Shown: in pieces, positions 1 to 11,995 of the stretch
Layout: every line of letters begins with the position of its first letter
Position numbering within the stretch: position 1 is the first letter of the stretch
Assembly: GCA_963573385.1 (NCBI GenBank)
Contig: CAUYLG010076831.1
Span: 62,001-126,000, forward strand
DNA length: 64,000 nucleotides
DNA from: Cacajao melanocephalus
Lineage: Eukaryota > Chordata > Mammalia > Primates > Pitheciidae
Reading direction: 5' to 3'
Made by a program: the position numbers and the translations under genes
The notes under the pieces: model-generated
Told to the model about the DNA's origin: nothing
Seen by the model: only the letters and a program-made list of their open reading frames with translations
Database searches by the model: none

Positions 1-91
1 GTAGGGGTTCTCTCTGTCTTGACAGTGACTATATGCCAGCCATGATATCATATCAAACCTCCACTCCCTGCTCAGCTATGCTATCGGTTAG

Positions 92-304
92 CTGGTGGCT
101 CAGTTTTTCATATGATTATGAAGGGTGAGAAGTCCCATGAAATGCCATCTGAAAACTGGAAAACCAGGAAAGCCAGTGGTGGAATTCAGTCTAAGGCTAG
201 AAGCCTGAGAACCGGGGGAGCTGATGATATAACTCCCAGACTGAGAACATGGGGATTTCCAAGGCAGGAGAAGATGGAGTTCCCAGCTTCAGAAGAAAAG
301 GTCT
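92..304 (-). mobile_element. MLT2-type ERVL LTR fragment
   Basis: The stretch matches, from memory, the reverse complement of the MLT2 LTR middle part (a 'gagaagtccca' to 'ggcaggagaagatg' run). Neither terminus is present. The open frame across it is not a gene. Bases 1-91 show nothing I recognise. Confidence 0.6.
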
Positions 305-324
305 CTAACATATCTTTTTAGAGC

Positions 325-477
325 CTGATAGCTCATTTCTTTTTATCACTGAATAATATTATATTGTATGAAGGTATTACAGTTTGTTTATCCATTCATG
401 TGCTGAATGACATCTTGGTTACTTCCAAGTCTGACAATAAGGAATAAAGCTGCTATAAACATTTATATGCAAGGTTT
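325..477 (-). mobile_element. Old L1M fragment, first segment
   Basis: Antisense L1M 3' region ('gtttgtttatccattca', 'aataaagctgctat'). It is interrupted at 477 by a younger L1 and resumes at 921 with the expected continuation, so these are parts of one old element. Confidence 0.75.
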
Positions 478-920
478 AAAAAAAACCTTTTATTTAGGGG
501 TGCATGTGCAGGTTTGTTATATAGGTAAACTTGTGTCACAGGGTTTGCTGTGTGGATTATTTCATCATCCACCCTAAGCATAGTACCAGACAGTCATGTT
601 TCTGCTCCTCTCCCTCCTCCCATCCTCTACCTTCACGTGGGCCCCAGTGTCTATTGTTCCCCTCTATATGCCCATGTGTTCTTATCATTTAGCTCCCACT
701 TTTAAGTGAGAACATGCAGTATTTGGTTTTCTGTTTCTGCATTAGTTTGCTAAGGATGGTGGCTTCCAGCTCCATCCATGCTCCTGAAAAGGATATGATC
801 TCATTCTTTTTTATGGCTGCATAGTATTCCATGGTGTATATGTACCACATTTTGTTTATCCAGTCTACCACTGACGGGCATTTAGGTTGATTCCATGTCT
901 TTGCTACTGTGAATAATGCG
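478..920 (-). mobile_element. Younger L1 3' end, 5'-truncated, nested in L1M
   Basis: The minus strand encodes the C-terminal end of L1 ORF2p (an open frame of about 78 codons at 689-925 with WYIYTMEYYAAIKK-like residues), then a 3' UTR reaching 'ggtgcatgtgcaggtttgtt' near 500. A similar ~10-bp sequence (TGCAAGGTTT / TGCAAGTTTT) flanks both ends, as expected for a target-site duplication. It is a dead fragment with no 5' promoter. Confidence 0.88.
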
Positions 921-1153
921 TGCAAGTTTTTATGTAGACGTAGTTTTCAATTCATTTGAGTGAATACCAAGGAGTATGATTGCTAAATCTTATGGTAAGG
1001 GTATGTTTAGTTTGTTAAGAAACTGACAAATTGCTACCAGCAATAGTTCTTATTGCTTCACATCCTTATGAGCATTTGGTGCCCTCAGTGTTTCGGATTT
1101 TCACCATTTTTATTTCTTAATGATTTTTCACCCTTCTAATAGGTATGTGGTAG
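921..1153 (-). mobile_element. Old L1M fragment, second segment
   Basis: Continues the L1M antisense sequence ('gaataccaaggagtatgattgct', then the 'cttctaataggt' motif) up to the insertion point of the LTR that follows. Confidence 0.75.
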
Positions 1154-2275
1154 TGATGGCAGTGGCTGGCATCATACTGGCGGCAGCAGGAAGGCCCAGC
1201 TGGGGCCACACACTCCGTGGAGCCAGTGGGAGCCCCACCCCATCTGAGTTGGGCAGGAGCTCCTCAGGTGCCGCTGTAGCCACCCAAACCGTAGCTGCAA
1301 ACCCATGCCTCCTGCTCTACAGAGTAGGCAGAAGCCAGCCCCACCCTCCTGGGTAGGGCTACAGCTGCCCAAACTGCAACTGTAGATCTGAGCCCCCTGT
1401 GCTCTTGTGGCAGGCAGGATCTGCCTTCCTGAGTGCAGCTGTGGCTGCCCTCCCAGGGACAGGGCCCAAGTATCTCTGTGGCCTGCACCCTTGGGTCAGT
1501 AAAGGACTCCTCCGCAACCCCCGCAGGCTCAGGGATGTCAGCTCCCACTGCCTGGCCTCTCTCCTCTCCCTGCTCCTGCTCCACTCTTAGAGTAGGGTTG
1601 GGGCCAAGTCCTGGGGCCTTAAATGGCAGCAGGAGGCAGAGTCCTGGGTGGAAGAAGGTGAAAGAAGGCCAGTACCGGGTAAGGCCCAACCTTCAGGCCA
1701 AGGAGGACGTGAAGGCTAGGGCCAGGCTACCAGTCCCATGGACCTGTGTGGGGACTTGTGGTGCCTCTTCTACCCATCCATGGCTGCCCGTAGACCAGTC
1801 TGCATGCACTTCCTCCCCCTAAGGTCCATAAAAGCCCTAGGCTCAGCCAGAGCAGGGCATAGGACAGCCAGAGGAAGAAGAGGGCAGAGAGAGGACAGGA
1901 CCACCAGCTGCAGAGAGGAGTACCCTCTCTGCTGATAGCTGGAGATGACAGGACAACCAGTAGCAGGGAGGAACTATCCTCTCTGCTGAGAGCTGCAGAG
2001 ATGACCTACTGGCAGAGAGAAGCCACCCTCTCCAGGGCTTCCTCTCTGCTAAGAACTGAACACTTGACAGATGACCTGCCTACAGAAAGGAGTTACTCAT
2101 TGTGGGTCACTGCTGAGCTGTTGTAACTCTCAATAAAGCTCTTCTGTGCCTTGTTCACCCTTCACTTGTCTGCATACCCCATTCTTCCTGGATGCAGGAG
2201 AAGAACTTGGGCAAAGGTGCCACAGCCACAGAGGTTTCTGGCCAGAAAACTGACACCCCAAAGATCATGTAACCA
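1154..2275 (+). mobile_element. Solo LTR, ERV1-type, family unassigned
   Basis: A GC-rich insertion of about 1.1 kb starting TG and ending CA that splits the L1M cleanly (TAG on both sides). It has LTR architecture: a GC-rich U3, a TATA-like CATAAAAG at 1828, a polyadenylation signal AATAAA at 2132, and a U5 with 'cattcttcctgga', reminiscent of MER4-group LTRs. Between about 1890 and 2060 there are three imperfect copies of a 'gagaggag..ccctctctgctga' unit. The several overlapping open frames at 1120-1935 reflect GC content, not coding. Confidence 0.75.
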
Positions 2276-2470
2276 TAGTATTTCATCATTGTTTTAATGT
2301 GCAGTTCTCCGCTGATATATGATGTGTTCAATGTCTTTTTATATGCTTACTTGCCATCTGCATATCCTCTTTGGTGAGTGTTTGTTCAGATATTTTGTCC
2401 ATTTTTTACTTGAATTGTTTGTTTTCTTATTGTTAGGTTGGAGCCTTTTTTAAAAATGATGTTAATAAAT
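2276..2470 (-). mobile_element. Old L1M fragment, third segment
   Basis: Resumes the antisense L1 ORF2 sequence just where segment two stopped ('tttcatcattgttttaat', 'gatatatgatgtg', 'tatgcttacttgccatctg'). Confidence 0.78.
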
Positions 2471-3323
2471 ATCTATTTAAATATTCTCTTTCAATTGACT
2501 CGTTTGGCCAGAATAATCTGATATATTGACGTGAATCACAAATTGCAGAGGCAACGTGGGAGTGGGAATGAATGGAAAAAGAAGATTTCAATCAAGTTAT
2601 TGATATCAGCTCCTCCTTCATTTGTTTTTATACAAACAGGGTACCTATTTGCAAAGCTGGAAGTAGAAACAGAGTCTGGCATCTGTTGTCAAACTTAAGA
2701 GACTAGAGACTCTGATTTAAAATAGAGCTCTGTGGATTATGATAATCCACCCCAAGAAGGAAAGAAGGCAGTGCTCACACCCTCAACTTCATACCACAGT
2801 TCCTTACCTGCTTTGCTAAGATTTACAAGAAAAGGGTAAAGACGGATTTTTTTTTTCTATTCATTAATACCAAGGTAAACTGATCAGGACAAACATCATG
2901 GTGACATGTTGAAGTCTGTTGATTTATGGCTATTTACAAGACATGTGAGCAGCATATAATGTGAAAAAAAGAGGCTGGCGTTTGTCTGGTAAAACATTAG
3001 CAAGCTATAAATGGGTCCTAGTCTTTGTCCCAGTGACAAAAGAGAGAGCTGTCCTCTTCTGAGATTCTTCATCTTTCTCTAACTGATTTTTCATGGAGGT
3101 TCTGCAGTCCAATGGAGGGGTTGATAAATGGACTTCCTGCTTCAGAATGATGTGTTCCACTTCAGCACAGAGCCTGCAGGTGTGGCCTTCTCTGAGACCT
3201 GCACATCACCCCCACCACTCAAGTAAGCAATCTATCAGAGCATACAGCCAGCCTATAGGGAAAGGGGTCCGAGGCTCATTTCCTGGGGACATTTGCCTTA
3301 AACCTCCTGAGGTTTCTTAAAGC
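2471..3323. other. Non-repetitive intergenic stretch
   Basis: No repeat family, RNA gene or convincing exon recognised. Short open frames only. Confidence 0.5.
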
Positions 3324-3347
3324 AAAAAAAAAAAAAAAAAAAAAAAA
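3324..3347 (+). repeat. Poly(A) tract of 24
   Basis: Uninterrupted A run. I cannot identify a retroelement body directly upstream, so it may be a bare homopolymer. The following 90 bases show nothing. Confidence 0.8.
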
Positions 3348-3437
3348 GCCAATTTCCCCCTCATTCCCCTCAAAAATCTCACAGTAGAATTCGCCAGAGA
3401 CCAAAATCAGCTTTCCACACATCCATGTTTTGATGTT

Positions 3438-4035
3438 TTTTTTTTAAAAATACAACCACTTTGGACAACTATTTGGCACTTTCTTTTAAAGTACAACACA
3501 CACCTCCCATACAGCCCAGCAATTGTACACTTCAGTATTTACCCAACAAAAGTGAAAGGGAATATCCGCACAACATTTCATACATAAATGTTCACAGTAA
3601 CTTTATTCAAAATAGCAGAAAATGGAAACAATCAATGTGCCCACGAACAGAAGGCTAGATCAATTGTGCTATATTCACACAATGGATTACATCTCAGCAG
3701 TAAAAAGGAACAAACTACTGATACATGTGGCATAGGAATGATCTCAAAGACATTGTGCTGAGTGAAAAGGCCAGACCTAAAAAAATACATACTGTGTGGT
3801 TTCATTTATGTAAAGTACAAAAGCAGGCAAAACTGATCTGTGGTGATAAAAATCCAAACAGTGGGAGTTTTCTGGAGGAGGGTAAACGGGGGCGGGAATG
3901 CGGAAACTTTCTGGGATAATGGAGATGTTCTTTATCTTGATGGGAATAGCAGTTACATGGGAATGCACATCAGTCCAAACTCAGAAAACTGTATACGTAA
4001 AATCTGCAGTCCTATTGTATGTAATTGATACTTCA
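3438..4035 (+). mobile_element. L1M 3' end, sense
   Basis: Old L1 3' region on the plus strand: 'cagtaaaaaggaacaaact', 'atgctgagtgaaaaggcc'-like text, 'ggttacatgggaatgcacat' and the terminal 'ctgtacacttaa'-like segment. It runs into a TA/TG repeat that probably grew from its tail. Confidence 0.8.
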
Positions 4036-4122
4036 GTTTTATATATACATATATATATATGTGTGTGTGTGTATATATGTGTATATATATGTGTGTGTGT
4101 ATATATATATATATATGTATAT
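4036..4122. repeat. (TA)n/(TG)n dinucleotide repeat
   Basis: Alternating TA and TG blocks over about 87 bp, purine-pyrimidine alternating throughout. Confidence 0.9.
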
Positions 4123-5584
4123 TAGGGAGGAAAAGAAAGTGAAGAAGCCTCATTAAGCTGAAAAGAAGGGGAATAGTCCACGGTTTCTGTGGTAATTTAA
4201 GCTCCGTATTTGGTCTGTGTGTTCAAATGAATTTTTATTACCAAGGGATTATTGAAAGTCATCATGATCAGATGACAGGAAAAAGAAAGAGCAGACAGAC
4301 CATCCAGAAATAATGTTCCCCATGATTTTTTTAAAGTGCATTTTTCAGTCATTATCTTGAGAGAAAACAAGCAGCTGGGTCTCTTAACAAAGAGGTTTAA
4401 TAGAATACTGGAGAAAAAGAGAGGAGAAATTGAGGCAAACAATGCCTGTTTCAGTGCCAGCCACACAAAACCAAGCCTCGCAAGGTGAAGCCGATGTCTC
4501 CTCTCTGCCAGTAACATCGTTAGAGGCATAACACTCGATAATGAAGGGTCCCCTAATTATTGGCATGATTTGAAGCATATTGTTCAAAACATTCTAAAAC
4601 CTGAAATTGCAGCAGCAAATGCATTGATGGCCCTCACCCTCATCTGTGAAAATAGATGTAAATGCAAAAGGAGAGAAGATCCGCGGCTCTTCGGGTCTCT
4701 GTGTGCATGCATTGTCAATGCACTAACTCTTGCTTCTTTCTACCTTGTCACAAATTCATCTGGGCTCGAGCTGCTGGTTTCAAAGTTTCCATTTGACCTC
4801 CAACCCCATTTGTTAATCTCTTTCTGCCTTTCTCGTACTACACAAAATTAGCAAAATACAAGTAATAGATGATTTGAAAGGGCATCACAGAACATTCTGA
4901 AAAGCAAAAATAAGGGAGGCTTGGGTTTTGTTTAGCAGATTTCTCTGCTTGCCTAAGACCACACACATATATGCTGTTTACTTGTAAAATTCAGATGTTG
5001 GATGGTGGAGGGGGTAAGCCCAGTAACAAAGAAACACAAAGATGTCTTCTAAATTCCATTTAATCTAAATTAACTACGTGGCCAGCAATACAGGTGCTGC
5101 TTTTTCCTTAAACATAGATATTAGCAGACACAGGCTAAATAAATTCTGTTTAGTGAAAAATGAATTATGTAAATGTGATTTATAGCATAAATGTCGGTTT
5201 GTAAATTTAATCCACTCAAACATAGAAAGATTTTCGTGCAATGAATATTTCTGAGGTTGTTTAATATGTTAAAATAAATACCGAGCAGCTGACAGAAAAA
5301 CATGTGCTCTGTGTCCCAAAAGCTGTTTTGAAACAATAATTTAAGTGCCTACTGAATATTTACAATCATGAGTTTTTAACTCTTAGGTTAATTTTTTTCT
5401 GAAATATATTCAGGGTGCCATCCATTCAAGCAGCAGGCAGATTCAGATGGCAGCAGATCCGAAATGTACATTCCAAGAACACTTTAGGTAAATACGTGCC
5501 ACAGGATGAGATGATGGTGGAAGGGAGGGCTTTTTGTAAAATAGGCCTATTTAATGCCACCTGAAAGGCTACAAAAAAACACAG
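4123..5584. promoter_or_regulatory. Repeat-free block, possible conserved noncoding element
   Basis: About 1.45 kb with no recognisable transposon, which is unusual here. It contains many AT-rich homeodomain-like cores (TAATTA at about 4554, TTAAT, ATTTAAATT). No open frame longer than about 110 codons and none resembling a protein. Regulatory function is inferred only from composition and the absence of repeats. Confidence 0.3.
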
Positions 5585-5713
5585 ATACAGGCATACTTTG
5601 GAAATAGCACAGATTCAGTTCAGACTACCAAAATGAAGCTAACAATTTATTGTGTGACAATAAAGCAAGTCACATAAATTTTTTGGTTTCTCGGTGCATA
5701 GCAAAGTTAATGT
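5585..5713. mobile_element. Tigger1-type DNA transposon, terminal segment
   Basis: Begins with the Tigger1 terminal inverted repeat ('caggcatactttgga') and proceeds through 'gacaataaagcaagtcaca' and 'ttttttggtttct'. Interrupted at 5714 by an LTR. Confidence 0.85.
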
Positions 5714-6062
5714 TGCAGGACTTTTCCTTAGTTCAGCTAAAGATGGTCCTTGTCACATGACCGTGAAAAATTAACCTTGCAGATAATTTGAAGGGTGAGA
5801 AAAATGGGATTTATCAGGCAAAAAGGAAAAAAGGGGAAACAGGGACTCTCTGCAAAGCCAGAGTCCTCAGAGTCCTGCTGGTGCACTTCCCGCCTTGCAG
5901 ATTAAATCCCAGGTACCACACCCTGGAACAGGAGACAGCAGCCAGGCTCCTGCCCACTGCAAAGGGCGCAAGCATCCCACAGCTCTGCCTCAGTACACTT
6001 TCCTCCCAGTGCGCAGGTTGCTGGAGGTTCTGCCAGGGAGCTCTTCCCACCTGGCTGTCTCA
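5714..6062 (-). mobile_element. Solo LTR nested in Tigger1, unassigned ERV1-type
   Basis: A 349-bp insert beginning TG and ending CA within Tigger1, with TAATGT / TTATGT flanks that look like a worn duplication. On the minus strand it carries a GATAAA polyadenylation-like signal followed by 'ctcacccttcaaatt', a common ERV1 LTR 3' motif. Family not recalled. Confidence 0.6.
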
Positions 6063-6282
6063 TTATGTTTAAATTATTCTGAGGTCAGTTAAGTGTACAA
6101 TAGCATTATGTCTAAAAAAGTGTACACACCTTAATTTAAAGATACTTTGTTGCTAAAAATGCTAATGATCATCTGAGCTTTTTAGCAAGTCATAATCTAT
6201 TGGTGGGTAGAGGGTGTTGCTTTAATGTTGATAGTTGCTAACTGATCAGAGTGGTGGTTACTGAAGGCTGGGAGCCTCTTGG
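6063..6282. mobile_element. Tigger1-type DNA transposon, second segment
   Basis: Resumes Tigger1 at 'ttatgttta', then 'tgtacaatagcattatgtc', 'gctaatgatcatctgag' and 'actgatcagagtggtggtt'. No transposase open frame remains. Confidence 0.85.
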
Positions 6283-7452
<1,170 letters not shown>

Positions 7453-7608
7453 TCATTTTTAATTAGTTTAAGTTATATTTAAAATTCAGTTCTTCAATTG
7501 CATTAGCCACACGCCAAATGATCAATAGCCAGGTGTAGCTACTGGCTGCCTTATAGCACAAATAGAGAACATTTCCATCACCATGGGAAGGTCTATCCGG
7601 CAGCACTG
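7453..7608. mobile_element. MER58-type hAT MITE, right part
   Basis: 'gcattagccaca', 'caatagccaggtgt', 'agaacatttccatcacca' and the terminal 'ggcagcactga' continue the MITE after the Alu. Confidence 0.7.
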
Positions 7609-8482
7609 ACCTATAGCAAACACGAAATGACAACTTTCTACATCAAGGAGAAAGTATTTAGTACTTAGTATTCAGAGCTTAGAGAAAAGCTTGCTAGACA
7701 TCAAAGAGATTTTAGAGACAACATTGAATAAACTAAAGTGATGAAGATTAGATTTACCTTAAAATACAGAGACGTTTTCAAATGGGGTATACTTACAAGT
7801 AACTGATAGCTAACATAAAAATAATTTCCCTAAAAGATGTTTAAAAACAGTTAACCCTTAAAGTTGGCTTCCTCTAGTTTTTATTGGTCAACACCTTAGC
7901 ACTCTCAAAGTGTTTTACAATTTAATGTGCAAGCTCTTATTGGTCCTGAGGTTCACCATACGTGGTTGTTCAGGTTGTATACCGAACAACTCTAGGGACA
8001 TCATTTGCATAGGCTACCGTGTGAACTCTGGAAGACTGCAGCAATCAAGCTGCAGAGAAACATACAGCAGCCCTGGGCTCCCTCACAACAATGCTAATTT
8101 ACAATGTCAGTCAGTATCACACAATTAGCAATTAGTAGCTGAGGATTTGGAATTCAAATTTTTCTAAATTCAAAAATTCCTTTTGACCACAATATCCTAG
8201 CTCCTGAATAGGTAATCAAATGAGGATTAGCACAAAAAAAAAAAAAACAAAAGTGTGCTTTTGTTTCCATAGAGTCGCGCTTCACCAGGAACCCAGTTGC
8301 TTTGCTGGAATTGGAGACACGAGACACTGATAGCATTGGAGAGCCTCTTTTCAAAGACACATACAATAACTTTCAGTGGAACGTTTTCCTTCCACCCAAA
8401 TGCTGAGGGTGGGGAACAATGTAAATCTGCCTTTGTCCTGGGTATCCAAGAAGATACAATGCTCAGATGAAAATGTTTCCAG
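7609..8482. other. Unassigned intergenic stretch
   Basis: Nothing recognised apart from a short A run at about 8233-8246. Confidence 0.4.
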
Positions 8483-8783
8483 ACCAGGCATGGTGGCTTG
8501 CGCCTATAATCCCAGCACTTTTCAAGGCCAAGGCAGGCAGATTGTCTGAGCTCAGGAGTTCAAGACCAGCCTGGGCAACATGGTGAAACCCTATCTCTAT
8601 AAAATACAAAAAATTAGCCAGGCATGGTGGTGGGCACCTGTAATCCCAGCTACTAAGGAGGCTGAGGCAGGAGAATCACTTGAACCCAGGTGCGCCGGTT
8701 GCAGTGAGCTGAGATGGCACCACTGCACTCCAACCTGGGCAACAGAGTGAGACTCTGTCTTCAAAAAAATTTAAAAAAGAAAA
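8483..8783 (+). mobile_element. Alu, full-length
   Basis: Complete dimer with a short impure A tail. The GTTTCCAG target-site duplication is visible at about 8475 and 8784. 'cctgggcaacatggtgaaac' mixes J and S diagnostic positions. Confidence 0.95.
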
Positions 8784-9876
8784 GGTTTCCAGCCTTTTGT
8801 ACACACACATTCATGTGTGTTTAGAAAACAACACTGCAAACAATCCTATAAATAATAGAGTAGTACAGTGCCCGTCTCCCAAGGAACTCAGGAATCGTGG
8901 AAGGCATTACCTCATTAAGGCTGACAGCTGCCTCACTGGTGCCAGGCAGTAGTAACCTCAGTTGAACTTTCACATGCTTTAGCTACGAGAGGGAGGGAAC
9001 AAATCTAAATTATCCACGGAGGCTGGTCAGCTCTGTGGCTGAAAGAGGACACTGGAAGTTGAGGCTGCAAAGCTCTTGTAACCAGGACTCCTGCCTAGCT
9101 CTCAGGACACAAGATCAGCTATGAGGGGGTAAAACACATTTCTTGGAAGTTCAACCAGGAGCATCTAGACTGGCTAGAAACCACTGGGGTAGCAGCTTTA
9201 GGTCTGGGAGGGCCATCCAGGAAGGGAAGGAAGAGTAGGTATTAACACACGCAGCAGGGGAAAGACAGTCCCGGCAGCTGACGGTGCCTGCGCCACAGAC
9301 CTCTCATCTGGTTCTGCAGTGTTCCAGCCTCATGTTCGCTGTTCTCTTGTGATCTGAATCACCAGTCTTGTGGGCAGCTCACACACATGCTTGCACAGAC
9401 ACACACACAGGCCGTAGGGCTCTATCCCTCACCCAGCCTGCTGATGACTACAGCAGATGCTCCCAGTACCCTATTCATATCTGTCACCTGTACCACTGCT
9501 GGGCACATGGCACCTTCCAACACCAGCACTATATTCATTTGCCTCGGGGCTTTCACTGGCTCTTAGAACCAGCTTGGCTGCCTAATAATAGGCCGGTAGT
9601 GCCATGGAATTAACACCCTGGGAGCAGCCCTCGTCCAGTTACAAACACCCAGCTCTCTTGGTACATGGTGTTTCCCCACTGCCTTCAGCTTTGGCTGCCC
9701 ACAGAGGTGACTTGCTGGAAAACACACTATTTACAGGCTGCCTTCCCCAACCCATATCACTTTTCCACTCCCCTGCCTGTATTTCCTTCAGTGACTTGTT
9801 TCAGGATCTGCTTCTGGGGGACACAAATTCAGATGATAACCAAGCAAAAAAATCCTCAGAGCCACAGATGCCCCTT
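8784..9876. other. Unassigned intergenic stretch
   Basis: No repeat or gene recognised, except a short CA-rich run at about 9380-9410. Open frames at 9368-9613 and 9604-9963 have no protein-like features that I recognise. Confidence 0.4.
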
Positions 9877-10200
9877 CTGTCTCTGCTCTGCTCTCCTTCC
9901 CTCTCACCCCTAGGCCAGGGGCAGGCTTCTCTTTTGTATCACCTGTGGACGGCTGATACTTAGCTACTATGCACCGGTATTGCCATTGGGATGTTTTTCG
10001 CTAGCATCTGTCCTGATTGGTCAGTGCCTGCATTAAATATTTTGATGATCACCCCTGACCCTATGTCATATCTCTCATCTACTACCAAGCCACTAGGTTG
10101 TGCTGTCACAGCTAGAAGGAATGTCTTCTCTACACTCAGTAAAACCCTCTGGGCTGGGTGTCCCCCTCTCGGCTCTTGATGTATTAAAGCTGGGACATAA
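9877..10200 (+). repeat. Block A, copy 1 of a local inverted duplicate
   Basis: About 324 bp that matches the reverse complement of 11302-11625 closely by eye (shared 'ccattgggatgttt', 'attggtcagtgcctg', 'cttgatgtattaaa'). It is followed at once by block B. I do not recognise the family. Confidence 0.75.
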
Positions 10201-10386
10201 AAGTTAAAAATGCCATCTAGCTTGGACTAGGAGTGGGTTAGGGTTTCTTACATACCACCAAGACTAGGAAAGGTAATGCAAGAGAAAAAGGGCTACAGAG
10301 TTGTCAGAAGATGCAACATACGTAATAAAACTTGGAAGAACGTGAACTGGCCTTGGAGATCATGGATCTATTCAACAGAACATTCA
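10201..10386 (+). repeat. Block B, copy 1 of a local inverted duplicate
   Basis: About 186 bp that matches the reverse complement of 11693-11884 (shared 'ggactaggagtgggttagg', 'gagttgtcagaagatgcaac', 'tggccttggag'). It abuts block A, unlike copy 2, where the order is exchanged. Confidence 0.75.
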
Positions 10387-10595
10387 GTCTTCCACCAAGC
10401 AGTAATGGTGGGGATGGGAATGGGATCCAGGTGACCTCTTGCCCTGCCCCTTACCTGATCTATACTGTGTATAGCATGGACACTCTGCAGGCTACCCCAG
10501 TGTCAAGTTCACTATAAAAGACAGCCTAAGATGCAGGAAGAACCTCTGGCCTACAGCCAAGTAAGTAGACCTTTGGCAAGACTCTTAATCACACT
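10387..10595. other. Unassigned spacer
   Basis: Nothing recognised. Confidence 0.4.
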
Positions 10596-10725
10596 CTAGT
10601 TCCACGTCTCTCAAATGAAAAGACACCAAATGTCACCTCCTCTGTGAAGCCTTCCTTGATGGGGACAATAGAATCACACTGAAGGTGCTATGCTCTGATT
10701 GTTCACCCTAAACCTGGCCCCACTG
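10596..10725 (+). mobile_element. L2 fragment, left part
   Basis: 'tgtcacctcctctgtgaagc' followed by 'cttccttgat' is the L2 3'-end motif. The element is split by a MIR. Confidence 0.65.
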
Positions 10726-10920
10726 TGGCCAGCTGGACAACCCTGGACAGGTACTCCACCCCTCTGTGCCTGGAGCTCCTCATCTGGATAATGGGGGAAG
10801 TAATGGTACCTATGTCAGAGAGTTACTGGAGAGAAGTAAATTAAGTCACTGAGCACATGCCTTGCAAAGAAGCTCAGTATGTTTTAGCTAATATTGCTAC
10901 CGTTGTGACTGTTAACCTCT
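10726..10920 (+). mobile_element. MIR SINE nested in L2
   Basis: MIR order is visible: 'ggacaggtactccacccctc' (the 'gacaagttacttaacctct' region), 'ctcatctggataatgggg' (the 'catctgtaaaatgggg' region), then 'agtaaattaagtcactgagc'. Confidence 0.7.
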
Positions 10921-11075
10921 AAGTTTCCTCGGTGTCTGGGACACACTGCCACTCTAGCACTAAAGAGCTGATGTTGTACTCCATCCTCTCCTCCAGGTGG
11001 ATATGAGTGTCATTCATTTTTGGATCCCCAGTGTCTGATCCAATGCTTAACTCAACTCGCTACAATGTAATGGGA
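10921..11075 (+). mobile_element. L2 fragment, right part
   Basis: 'tctcctccaggtggatatga' leads to 'ttttggatccccagtgtctg', equivalent to the L2 'gtatccccagcgcctag' segment. Confidence 0.55.
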
Positions 11076-11301
11076 TAATGTTTTGAAAAGTATTAAGGTA
11101 TTTTTCCCTTTTGCATTTCTGGATATCTGACCTTTGCCTAAGCTGTCCCAAAGTGTCCATCTGCCTGTGGGAAAATTAGGATTTGTTACAGAAGTAAAGT
11201 ACACAGTCATATGCAGCTTCTAGCAGGCAAATCAGAATTCGGCAGCAAGATAATAGCTGTATAAGTCAGGCTACCTCCTCCAGAGAGGATTTTCCAAATT
11301 C
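11076..11301. other. Unassigned spacer
   Basis: Nothing recognised. Confidence 0.4.
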
Positions 11302-11625
11302 CTTTATGTCTCAGTTTTAATACATCAAGAGCCAAGCATGGGGCACCCAGCTCAGAGGGTTTTCCTGAGTGTGGAGAAGATCATCCTTAAAGCACAGCCA
11401 CAATCCTGGTGGCTTAATGGTAGAAGAGGGATGTGACATGGGGCAGGGGTAATCATCAAAATATTTAACACAGGCACTGACCAATCAGAAAAGATGCCAG
11501 CGAGAAACATCCCAATGGCAATACCAGTGTATAGTAGTCAAGTATAAGCCATCCACAGGGGCTACAGAAGAGAAGCCTGCCCTGACCCAGGGATGACAGG
11601 GAAGGAGAGCAGAGACAGACAGAGA
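11302..11625 (-). repeat. Block A, copy 2 of a local inverted duplicate
   Basis: Antisense partner of 9877-10200. On this copy block A is separated from block B by about 67 bp of unrelated sequence. Confidence 0.75.
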
Positions 11626-11692
11626 GAGGCCAACTCTCTGACAACAGGTGAGAGAAGAGTGTCTCTCAAATGACCAGGCAGAGGGAGATCAA

Positions 11693-11884
11693 AGTGCTCT
11701 GTTGAATGGCTCTATGACCTCCAAGGCCATGTCCATGTTCTTCTAAGTTTTATTAAATATGTTGCATCTTCTGACAACTCAGTAGCTTTTTTTCTCAAGC
11801 ATTACCTCGTAATATTGGTGCTATGTAATAAACCCTTCCCCTAACCCACTCCTAGTCCCAGCTAAGTGGCATCTTTAACTGTAG
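11693..11884 (-). repeat. Block B, copy 2 of a local inverted duplicate
   Basis: Antisense partner of 10201-10386. It lies after block A on the plus strand, so a simple inverted copy of A-B is excluded. Confidence 0.75.
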
Positions 11885-11911
11885 CCAGATATCAAAGCAA
11901 ACCTATAAAAG

Positions 11912-11995
11912 TGTGCCAGGGTCCCCAAGACCACCCCCTGGTTTGATCACTCACTAGGAGGATTCACAGGATTCAGCAAATGGTGATAATCACGG
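11912..11995 (-). mobile_element. ERVL-like LTR (MER21-like), outer segment
   Basis: 'gccagggtccccaagaccac' is the reverse-complement terminus of the same LTR type found at 38058-38596. It is split by a THE1 LTR. Confidence 0.6.

Noticed and set aside
689..925. Coding gene on the minus strand
   Set aside because: It is the decayed end of L1 ORF2 in a 5'-truncated insertion.
1120..1935. Several overlapping open frames on both strands
   Set aside because: They lie in a GC-rich solo LTR and have no protein similarity that I can see.
4036..4122. Origin or regulatory palindrome
   Set aside because: It is a plain TA/TG dinucleotide tract with no further signal.
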